Source: Lepas anatifera
Taxonomy: Eukaryota; Arthropoda; Thecostraca; Lepadidae
DNA: 64,000 bases
Assembly: GCA_034440635.1 (NCBI GenBank)
Contig: JAOTON010001946.1
Span: 526,001 to 590,000 of the forward strand
Reading direction: 5' to 3'
Shown here: piece after piece, positions 49,601-61,600 of the stretch
How positions within the stretch are numbered: the first letter of the stretch is position 1
Layout of the letters: the number at the start of each line of letters is the position of its first letter
Notes under the pieces: generated by a model
Seen by the model: the letters and a program-made list of their open reading frames with translations, nothing else
Databases searched by the model: none
Told to the model about the DNA's origin: nothing
Made by a program: the position numbers and the translations under genes

Positions 49601-52600
49601 GTGCCACCTCCTCGGCATCCGGAGACGCCGGACCGCTGACCGACGGCGAGAGCTCGCGCTCCCGAGTTGGCGAAGTCAGGTCACTGTAGCATACACCACA
49701 GAGGTCACTCCACCTCTAACGGTACTTGACATGTGGGCATTCGGTCACTGATGATATTACTACTGACCTCAACACAATAATGCACGGCTCAATCACCACG
49801 CGCCATAAGCCCTGACGGCGATTCACGGTGTCAGCCACGGGCGGTGTCTTACATGACGTCACCGGGGCAGCCGGCGGCAGGGCTGACTGGGATCTCTGTG
49901 ATCTCGTCGGGCTCGGGTTCGTAGCTGGGCGGCGGCGCCACGGCTGCTGCCGAGCTGGCCTTGGTCCGCGACCGGCTGCGCGACCTGCCGGGACGCCACA
50001 CCACCGCCAGCATCAACGAACCTGCTCTAACGTTCAATCACTCGGGGCGACTCCAGCTTTTACAGGCAGATGTATCTACATAATTGAAGAAAAAAAGTTC
50101 GGTAACCCAATCGGTGCTTTGAGGAGCGATATTCTTGAAGAAAAAAATTGAAAAAACGTACGAGAAAATACGGTACTTTCTGAGATTGCGGGAAACTTAA
50201 AACCATCCGAGTATTTTAAATCTGGAGGAAGCGGTATAAATACACAGAAACAGTAGATAATAAATACCATGATCGGGAGACTAACTGGATGTTCGGTAGC
50301 AATTGCACTTTTTGCATTACATCATATCAACTACAACGGCATCTGTAAAATCGCTGCATAAGTGGAAGTGTTTGCAGCAAATAGAAATCCATCGGAACGG
50401 CTATTGGCTTGCAAACATCATGAAATACTAAGTGTGTCAACGCCATACGAATTTTTGTTTCTGGTCACGTGCGTCCTTACATATAAAGAGGCGACATTGG
50501 GGGTTCACCACCGGCCAGGGTTGGCATATTTGCCAGTTGAGAGGGGTTTCTGCCGCCAGCCGGTTTTTACCGGTTTAAACCGGCAAAAAGTGGCAGAAAG
50601 TGGCAAAACTCGGGCAAGCCAAATTTGCCACTATTTATGGAAACTGAACTTAAAGCGTTTTCCAATAGTTGTTACCAACATCATGCTGATAATTACACTG
50701 TATTTCCGGTATTCTGATCATCTTATTTAACATTATATATTTTCCGGTCTTAGTCTTAAAGGGAATGTGGCACCTTGGTCGAATCCTGGAATTTAGTGAA
50801 GTTGGGCGTACTTTTAGCCAAAAATAATGAAACCACTCATGATTTCTCTGAAAAATGTTCAATAAACTCAATATATTGTTTTTAGAAATACTCCTCTAGG
50901 AAAATAAATAAAAATCTGCCTGTGGATGATGTCATGATCTGGCAACCACTACCATCCTTGAAACGCTTCAAAGGTTTCGATTGGCTCATGCTCATCGTGA
51001 CGCCAGCATATGTCGTCACACCAGCAGCTCACAACAATGGCCGCCCGGCAAGGGTCTGATGAGGGGGCTGGTGTCAGGTAGATTTTAGCTTTTTCTACGG
51101 AAATATCGAGTTCCAAGACAAATGATATATGGAATACCGGGTTTTCCGACTTGCTTTACAACTTGGCCATCTCAGTTAAAATCACGTTATGAAGGTGCCA
51201 CATTTCTTTTAAGCTTTAGTGCAGCAAACGCAGATAGGATCGCATGCTATCCACATTTTAATCAGTTCAAGTGTTAATCATTGATAATATTATCAGCTGA
51301 ATCAAACATGGGGCTAATTCGGATGTCTGGTGGTAGTGTAGATAAAATAAGACGGTTTTTCTGACTAGGAAGTCAAGCCCCTCAAGCTCAGTAAGAATCC
51401 AGCCCATGCGTTGGGGTCTCCGATGTAGTTCTCCATCGGAGGCAAGGCAAGCGCCTTTTAAGTGCACGACATATTACTGCAAAGACCGTTATTATTTTAC
51501 GTGTCGTATTTGGTGACAATTTTGAGCCTTCTTCAACGCCGAACAGTGGCGAACATTAGAAAGGGTACAAGCTGGGGATTCCCAAGTCCCTCCGAGTGAC
51601 TGATGTACTGGATCTTTTATGGCGAAGAACATTATTTCAGCCTGAATACATGGAAACTGCATTATTAGCAGTACTTTTGAGCTTCTGTAAGCTATACTTA
51701 TCATGTGAAGATAGCATTGACTAGCCTGTTCTGGTTGAAGGGAATGTGGCACCTTGGTCGAATCCTGGAATTTAGTGCAATTAGGCGTACTTTTAGACAA
51801 GAATAATGAAACCACTCATAATTTCTCTGAAAAATGTACAATAGGCTCAATATTTTGTTTTTAAAAATACTCCGCTATAAAAAAATCAGCCTGTGGATGA
51901 TGTCACGATCTGGCAACCACTACCACACTTGAAACGCTTCAAGGTCTTCGATTGGCTGATGCTCATCGTGACGTCAGCATATGTCGTCACACCAGCAGCT
52001 CACAAAAATGGCCGCCCGGGGACGGGCTGATGGGGGGGGCTGGTGTCAGGTAGGTGTTATTTTTTTACGGAAATATCGAGTTCCAAGACAAAGGAAATAT
52101 GGAGTACCGGGGTTTTTCGACTTGCTTTACAACTTGGCTATCTCAGTTAAAATCACGTTGTAAAGGTGCCACATTCCCTTTAAAACATACTTCTTCAAAC
52201 ATGTTGTCTCCTCGAGCTACTTTGTTCGTCTCTTCTGATCATAAGCTCTCAAACCTAGTGGCTTGTACCCCCAGTGGTCGTTTATGCCATACATTTATCT
52301 CTTGGCAGGCGCACACTCAGGATTTTCGTTTGGGGGCGGCAGGCTGATGGGGGGGGCGGCATGTCGCGCAGGATTTCTTTCCCAGCTGATGAGGCGGCAG
52401 TTTCGGAACGGGCGGCTTGAAGCACATATTGGGCGAATGCTTCAACGCAGGGACGGCACACTAGGGGCAGGCACGGCAAGGTGAGAGTAGAACTGGTACT
52501 AAAAGCCAGATCAGGCTCATTTCTGCCCTCCATGGGTGCCTGCGTCTGCCTCTCCTCCTTGGGTGCGCCACTATCTCTTCGAATAAAATATCTGAAATAA

Positions 52601-55600
52601 ATTATATAAAATAAGATAAAGTTGAATGGACCAAACTGTTATTCCATAATATGCATATGCCTTGGGATTCGAGAACAAATCTTTATATTGACATACCTAC
52701 ATTTCTGATGTGGTATTTCACTTGTGGCGTCATCTAAAATGTATGTACCGGTTCCTAACTAACAATAGAAGCAACGACAGTTCATCCATTGTACAAACCC
52801 TTCATATCAGAAAGGTGAGGTCACTTGGGGATCCAGGCGGTCCGTTTGGGGGCGGGGCAAACTGATCGGCAAAAAAACTGATCACTTGGAACCGGGTGGC
52901 CTAGTGGCTTCGTTGCCAGTCTTCGGATCGAATAGCATGGATTAACGAGGGTTCAATCCCCACGGCGGGAAACCGCCTTCCGTGTCCGATCTGACCCAGT
53001 GGAGAGGATCCTTTAACACTCACGCCAATACTCCCTGTAATTGGGCAAGTGTGCCTGTTGGGAGGGACCCTAAATAAATAAATAAATAAAAAAGCCAATG
53101 ACCAAAAATGTCACACAGCCTAAATGAAAGGTCACTTCGGTTTGAACAGATTATTGAAGTTGTGTAATAAAATGAAACAAGAGAGTGCTAAAGCCTCCCA
53201 ATACACAGTAATATACGTTTTCACCCCAGAAGATGCCCTTACATTCATATCCAATGCGAATATCGGTTAATATTTAGTATTTCATAGTTTTTGCCACTTT
53301 TTGCCACCGGGTTTATGCCAGCCGGTTTAAACCAGTGGTTTAAACCACTTTCTGCCGGCTGCTGCCAACCCTGCACCGGCATAACAGGTTCTCCGCCTAT
53401 CCTGCGGGGTCTGCCCAGATCCAGACTGACGGACGGCGACGACTCTTCTTTGGTGCAGTTTAAAGATGCTATTAAGCTTATATCTTGTACTAGCGTTATT
53501 GGTTTTCCCGCAGAAAGGCCCCGATGAGATTTGAAGTTGTGAGCCACAATGCAAGTCTACCACATCTCATTCACCACAGGGAATACCTTTGCTCGAGAAT
53601 TCCGGTGGCAGTATCACATCCGGCGGCACGTAGGCCTCCTATATTATGCGAGCACGTAGGCCTCCTATCCTGCTTATAAAAACATTTACCTCACTAGGAC
53701 TGGGAATAAAGACTGGGAATGTCTCTCGAAATTACCCGAAAGACAGCTGTTTTACACGACTAGGATGTCTTGCGTAAGGAAATAAATACAACATAACAAT
53801 GAACACTGCAGAAAACACTATACCTGTTTAAATTGCAAGGTAACAAGCTACTGATAGACACACTGCTGACAGCAATATGATTTCACTATTTCTACCTCTT
53901 TGAAAAACGGCACGGTTATCAAATACGAACTGAACGGTCAAAAACAAATACAGGTTCCGATTTTCGAAAACATAAGTCGCTGACCTTTTCGAGCGTTTGC
54001 TTTTCTTTGACTTGTGCTTGCGTTTGGATGTGGGCGACCTTTTCCTCTTGGACTGCCGAGGTGGAGGCGACGGCGTAGGCTCAGGACGTCTCCTGAAAGT
54101 TCGACCGACGCTCACACACACACACAAACACACGTTTCGCAGACCAGCGTCGGCAGCATGAAATCAGCCGGGTGTTAATACCACGGCACTGAAACCAAGC
54201 TCAGTGCAATAAACGGCAATTACACCGCGTTCTGCGTCAACTCAGGAGCATGCGTGTACTGAATGCCTCGCTTTATGATAGGACAGCTTTCCAGACGAGC
54301 GTTTCGCACAAAACAAAGCTTTAACTTGTATGGCAGCAGCCGTGATACAGGTGGAGAGCTGTGTTTCCAGTACAGGGGGACTACCAGCCGGCAACTGTGA
54401 GAAACGTATCGGGCCCGAGCATCCAGCGTTCGATTTTTCTCGGAAATGTCCATATTTGCGGTCGATATTCACCGTTTCAGAAGTTTTATAATCCTTTTTA
54501 CACCCGCAACAATTAGGTCTACAACAGAAACAAAGCCATTAATACACATCTGATCTTTCAATACGTTCAAATGTGGGATACCTCATCTGTTCAACACCCC
54601 TGAGTGTGCTTCGCCCAGCAACCTATGCAAACAAATACCACCGGGCCCTTAACCACCTCTTAACATGTAGTGAAGCAACGAAGCATTAACCCTCGCCCCA
54701 CGGGGGGGGCATCGATGGCCCCCCTACGGTTTGTCCCGGATACCAGAAAAACGACGAGGCATAGCACCGCGGTGGAGGGCTCTACCTCTCACCCCATCAT
54801 TTTCCCAACATCCCTGAAATTACTTACCCCGGGTCACCCAAGGTCAGGTCACCAGACGAGGTCAACCAAGGTCACCTCGCTTCAACTTTTGAGCTCTATA
54901 AGAGCTACATTTCGAAGTAGATTGATTTGAAACTTCCTACACTTCATGACCTCTCCAGGGTCTACAAGGTGTATATCCGGGATTTTTCGATTTCGTGACC
55001 TGAGGTCAGGTCACGAGGTGACCTCTCCCATTGAAAAGGCATGGGGAAAATCTGTCTAATTATCTTAAAGTCCCAAAAACGATTGCAAATACTCGGCTTG
55101 CTCAAAAAAACGTTCTTGGACACCCTTTTACGGATCCTAGGGGCCATATTTTCCCTTTGACCTTTCCGAGGTCATCCAAGGTCAACGAGGGTCAAAACAG
55201 TGTGTTGACAATAACTTTTGACCTAATTAAGCTGGAGCATTGAATCAAACACAATCGTGTATGTCTCGTCACTGGCTTTCATTTGATATACGGCAAGGTC
55301 ACTTTCTGACCTTTCGTGACCTCAGGTCATATTAGGTCACGAGGTGACCTCTGGAGGTCAAACCACTGGCCGGAGGTCATTACGTTCCACATAGTGGGAA
55401 AAGGTCTGGCATTTTCCTATCCAATGTACTTCACCAGATCTCAAAAGCTCTAATGCCATAAGAGTTATGCCGAGTTTGCGTAAGCATTGCATATTTGAGG
55501 GAAAATAGCCGATCTTGACCCAACTTGATCTCTGGAGGTCAAACCATTGACTTGAGCGCTTAAACATGCTAAGTAATTTCTTACTGAATTCACGCGAGCT

Positions 55601-58600
55601 TTCTAATGTATTTTGCAGCAGATTTGTACTAACCCCTATATTTTCGGAGTTAGAGGGGGCATCGATGGCCCCCCGGTGGGGCGAAGGGGGCGCCGGACCC
55701 CCGGTGGGGCGCGGGTTAACAGAACTCTGAACCAGAGCCAACCTGTCACACCGCAGCCAGTCTTCTTTGAGGTAAGGGGGACTGGCGGTGCACGGCCGGC
55801 GGGCTACAGTACGGCTGTCGGAGCCGGGTAATTACCGCAGTGATCGCGAGCGGGAGGCACGTGACTCGCGACGCGCCGAGTGGGCCCGCCAGTGCGGCTC
55901 GGCGGACGCTGAGCGCCGCCGCCGCCGCCGGCGCTGGTGGCGCCTCCGACAACACCCTGCCGGCACACAACACACGGTGAATAGCGGAGCGCGGCTCGGC
56001 ACTGAGCCCGGCATCCGACTACGGGACCCCTGCAAAACAACACGTCAGAAGGGTGGGAGAGCTCCCGATCAGCCAAAACAGATGTCCAGGTCATCACTAA
56101 AATGGATCGCCTAGAAATTACCTTAAGATAGGGGGCGCCGACGTTGGCGTCCCACCATTTCTGCAAACAACATAAATGGCCTGACACGTCGCAACAGTTT
56201 CGCGCCTGCAATAGTGAATGAAAAATGTTGAGTCAATGTTATCATTATGGGATTAAGCAGCCCGCAGTTTGATTTAAATCAGTGCATTTATCTCCTAAAA
56301 AAGTCAGAATGACAAATATATCAACGAATTGTGACCAGTGGTTTTGTCCTCCCCTTAATGCTATCAACAAGTTGAAGCAGTAAAGCAGGGAAAAAATCAA
56401 TAAACACACTAGTACGCTAATCGTGGATGTCTGGAAATCATACTCGCGTACCGTTTGTATGAGGCCGGCGGGCTTCGTGTGCGCTTCTTCCGTTTCTTGT
56501 GTTTTCGCTCTGACCGTGACGGTGACCGTGACTTTGACCTTGACCGGGACCGTGACCTAGAGAGGTGGCGGTCGCTGGCGCGCTCGTCCGTGTCCGATCC
56601 GCGCCGCTTGTGCCGGCGGCGGCGGCGGTGGCGGTGGCGGGAGGTGGAGGCGCGTGCCGGCCGGGCCGACTTTTGTGGCGGCGCCGGTGGCGCTGCTGTT
56701 CCGGGGAGGTCCGGCGCGGTGTGCGGCTGCTCCGGTGGCGGGACGGGCTGCCGCCGCGGCAGGCCCTGTCGGCGGCAGCCGGCTCGCTGGCAGCTCGATC
56801 GGCGGCGCTGGAGTCGCGTCCGCTGGCGGCACCACCGTCGGCGGCGGCGCCGGGGCTGCTGGCCCTGCTACCGCTCACCTCGCCCGGATCCGGCACCGAG
56901 CGCACCGACTCCGGGTCTGAGACGACACAGCACCGCAGCGTCAGCGGTGGCGCCCTGCACAGCTCTTCTCTCCTGAGTGAAGGAAAATGACTTCACGGGT
57001 CTTAAAGCGAATGTGGCACCTTCGTGGAGTGCTGGAATTTAGTGTAATTAGTGGAAGTTTTAGCAAAAAATCATGGAAGCGTGCATGATTTCCCTGAAAA
57101 ATGTACAATAAACTCAATATTTTGATTTGTAAAATGCTCCTCTAGGCGAAAAAAATATGCCTGTGGATGACATGATCTGGCAACTACTACCACATTCAAT
57201 ATGTTTCAAGGGCTTTGATTGGCTGAAACTCATCCTGACGTCAGCATATGTCGTCACACCAAAAGCTGACAACAGTGGCCTGCTGCTAAGGGTACATGAG
57301 GGGTACATTCCAGGTAGTTTTTAGCTTTTTCTACGCAAATCTCGAGTTCCAAGACCAATGATATAAAGAGTACCGGGTTTTCCGACATACTTTACAACTT
57401 GGCTATATCAGTTAAAACCACGTTATAAAGGTGCCAAATTCCCTTGAATTACAGATGACAGGGTACGATAGCGAGAATTTAGTACCAGGCTCAATACAAA
57501 GAAACAACGTCGGCTTCACATTGGGGTAATTTACCCACCAACAGCGCCTAAGACAATCTGCCTTCCATTCATCCAAACTACGGGTTATAACCAGCCGAAA
57601 ATTTGTACGCTCCCATTTTTCTGCAGAATAAGACTTTGAACTCAAATATTCTAGACATATTTCTAAAAACAAGACAATTGTATTGTTCAACTCTGTCTCC
57701 ACCATGAGAAGGAAAGATTGGCAGCACCCACCAGATTCGACCAGTCGGTACTTGTCGAGGGCGGACTCGTTGCCGCTCTCCTCCTCTTCCTCGGGAGGGG
57801 TGGCAGCCGGCGGCGGACTGGCGGGCCGCCAGCTGGCTGAGCACGGGGTGCCGGAGCGAGAGCGCGTGTGCGCCGGGGAGGCGGGGGGCGGGGGCGGGGG
57901 CGGGGTCGCCAGACTCCGAGTCCGAGCCGGTCGGCAGCGGACCGTCAGGCAGCTGAGGACCTGAGGAGTGCACCAGACACCACACCAGGGTGAGGTCACC
58001 ATCGTCGCATCTAGATTAAGGTACGTGACTTGGAAATCATGGGCCAGGGCAAATCTTTTGAGACATCAGATTAGCCATGACAGCCAGCAAACCAGAAGCC
58101 TATTCAGCACGCTTGATTACAAAAATAAGGAATCACAAAGCCTTTCCTTGAGCCTACCTATGATGGGCTGCTTGATCTTGTCGACGTCCTGCCGCAACTT
58201 TGCAAGGAACTGAGCGGCCCGCCGTTTCCTGTCTAGCTGAATCTCATCTCTGCCCACGCCCGGAGCAGGCGCCACCACCGGCGCCTGCCGGGACTGACGC
58301 TTCACGGAGTCGTTCTTAGATGGCGCTGCGGGTGCGGACAGCGCCGCCGGAGCTGGCACAACTGAGGACGGGGACATCGTCAGACCTGGAGATACAAACG
58401 AAATACAAACATTATTCGGGTTCTTCAAGAGCCAACAGAATCTCAAAGCTTGCTTTCTAAACATCCAAGGGTAAATATATAAAATAAGCTTGTTATAAGT
58501 AAAAAGAAATCTGCCCTCACGAGAATCTTCGAAGTAAAGATACAGTATCAATAAGACAATTCTTCATAAATGTGCATTGGAAGAATTTTTAACAAAGAAA

Positions 58601-61600
58601 AGTTTCTAAGCAAATATATGGAATTGCATTCGTCTTTAATGAGTGGTATACCTTTTCTCCGTATATCATAGCGGGATCAAAATTAAGCTCCAGTCATTTG
58701 AGCGTGAATATTCTCCCCAGAAACTACGAGTTCAAAAGTAGCAAAAATCTGGTAATGCCAGCTCTCGGTCTTCTCACACAATTCTGCTGTGGTATAGGGA
58801 TACACTCATCAGCAAATGGAGAGTATCTTCCTCTACCCTAATCTTCATCCCAACCTTTTTCCTCCACGGGCGCGGCTGCGTTGTTCTGTGCTGCAGAGCC
58901 ATCACCATTCTCTTCCTCGTCACTTTCCTCCATGGGAAGGGCGCTGCGCTCCAAAGGCACCACTTCCTTCTCCTTATTGGACCGAATCGAAAACGATACT
59001 GGCACTGGAAACATTGATGTGTTAAAAGCAGTAGCAAAATACAACAAACATGCTTTCGAAATACAACATGCTAAAAACTGTTCATTTCAGTGACTGTAGA
59101 AATCATCACATTCGACGATACGACCCAAATTATTTTAATTATCGCTTCCTCGGTCGCATTCGGCAGAAAAATCTGAGAAAACCTCATTTTATCTCTAAAC
59201 TGCCTTGTGAAGGAAAAATATGATATCCTAAGCATTATTAACGATATATCACTTTTATCTTCCACACAGGAGCCAAACAAACAATTTACTTTTTTGTTTG
59301 TGGTAAAAAGAAGAAACAATTTTTGGGAGAACAAAAACTGTCCAACGACTAGCGGCCTCTTCCGTGTGTGCAATACTATTTAACCTTAAAATCTGAGCTT
59401 TTTAGGATAACAGCAGCAGCACACCTGGTCTTGATCATGTATGGACGGCCCGTGGCATTACACACAGTGCCAGCACCCAGCCTCCAAAACGTGGCAATCA
59501 GCTCGACCGAATGGCTGGGCCAGCTTGCCTGACTCAAATACGACGAAAAATTCACTGATTAGGCGGAATCTTAATCAACTGGAGCATATTTCCTCCATTC
59601 AGATTGGTATTTTCTCATAGGGCTACGAAGACCCACAACATAATTGCTTACGTTACAATTAGCTAACTTGATAGCATACTCCTTGATGCATTTGATACCG
59701 AAAGTTTCTGTCTGCTCCGTATCACTCCTTCCCCCAAACACCGAATAAACTGAACCAAAAAGACCCGACTTGTTACCAATGGGCTGCCCAATAAGATCTT
59801 GCAAAAGCCTGGTGTTTTAAAAACTTGGCTGCCATTAGACCGAAGCCAGTCAAGAACTAGCAGCTTGAACCTCAAAAGCTTTTTATTGTTAGTTATTAGC
59901 CGCTAAGACACGCCCATTTTGCTTTTACTTGGAAAATCCGTTATGACCTGGCAGATGCGGAATGAGATGTTCCAACATGGAAAAAAATATTACACGCCTA
60001 GATGGAGAAATGACTTTTTTCCATTTCATAGTGCCAATTTGGGAGAGGAGAAAGAAAATACGTCCTGAAGGTACCAAACATTGTCAAGTTGACATGCTTG
60101 CACGGAACTCAAACATACATCTTATTTGAGCATTTTACTTCAACTACACAAAATATTTACCCAAAAATGCGGTTCAAAGAAAGGGGCAAATAAATCCATT
60201 GACGAATTTACTCAGGGTCATCTACTTATGTGTAAAAAAACGGGTTTTGGCCATAACACCAAACTATACACTCCGACATAAGAGCCGAGACGGGTGCCGT
60301 CCAGGCCATACGGAGGCATTACCCGGCTTGTTGGCCTCGGCCTCCGCGTCGGCAGGCGGCTCGGCGGGGGCGGCGTCCGCCGCCTTCGCCGGCTTCGGCA
60401 CCGTCTTCCCCAGGTCGTGTTCGTACTGCTCCAGCTTGTGGCGGTAGTAGGCGTGGTGCTCGTGCGAGCCCTTCAGGAAACTGAAGCGAGAGTCACCTGT
60501 GCAGAGGAAGAGTGGATAGAGGGAGGAGCTAAGACGGCGGCAGACGTTCAGCCCCGGCGGCCACCGGCTGCACTGAGGAAGCTCCGTCTCAGGAAATGTT
60601 GAACGTTTGGTTCACCGCTGACTGCTGAGTTACAGAAAAGTCTACCCATTGGGAAAGAGAAAAACGACCTCCATTGTCTACAAAGACCTTGTGCCGGGGG
60701 TTCGACAACAACCGGACTAAAGGGAGATCACAGCTGTTGCCAGCAATTCGAAGATCCTTCCATTCAATATATATTCATTGAAAACAGAAATAACTCAAAA
60801 CCAGTCCGTAAGACATTACATGTAAGCAAAGCAAACAATAATCCACCAACTCAGTTCGCTCATAACATCCACGAACGTTTGTAGTCCAGCGACAAACAAT
60901 AAGCCAGTCCTCACCATCGATCATCCTCTTCTAGGCACATCTCTCCCCGCCACCTCACCTCTTCCCATGACGATGCCCTCGAAGTCGCGTCCGTTCTTGG
61001 CCACGTAGCTGGCCATCTTGTCGATGATCACCCGAACGTCGGCTGGGGGCGGAGGCGGTGCTTTGGCCCTGCGAGCAGCCGCCTCCCTTTCCGCCGGCGG
61101 CGCCACACCCGGCTCTGCCTGCCTGTCGGGCGGAGGCTCCACACTCTCCGCCGAACGGCGCCGCTTCCGAGGTGTCTTCTTTCGAGCGGCGCCGCGGGAG
61201 GGCGGCTTGGTCTCGGCGTCCCGGGAAGAGTCGGACTCGTCGCTGGGGTTAGCGGATGAGCCGGCCGGCGAGTCCCGGTGTTTGGTGGCTGGTTTGGAGG
61301 CCACGGCGGCGGCGGGAAGCGGGCTGGAGGTGCCGCTGCCGGCAGGACTGTCGGCCGCCTGTTGGGACCGGATGTTCTTCACCAGCAGCTGGTAGGCACA
61401 GTTGGCCGACGGCTGGTACATGACGTCCACCTTGCCCGGGGCCTGCGACAGTACCACGAGAGTCACACACCCACGCGGCAAAGCCTGAGCCTGGGACGGT
61501 ACTGCGACAGTTATACACTCACGTGGCGTGTGCCTGACCCTGCCTTGAGCCTGCGACAGTACCACGACAGTCCCACGCCCACTGGCGAAGCCTGACCTGT

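Larger units (their letters stand above)
50516..53373. mobile_element. Second hAT-like element, 2.9 kb, with nested insertions
   Basis: It starts CAGGGTTGGCA and ends with the exact inverse TGCCAACCCTG. It is flanked on each side by CACCGGC (50,509-50,515 and 53,374-53,380), a 7-bp match where 8 is expected. Inside both ends are GGTTTAAACCGGC palindromes and AAAAGTGGCA motifs. The interior carries two TTAA MITEs (50,756 and 51,735), a GC-rich-ended element (52,308) and a SINE (52,888). No transposase is recognised. It lies in the intron between SFSWAP exons 9 and 10. Confidence 0.75.
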
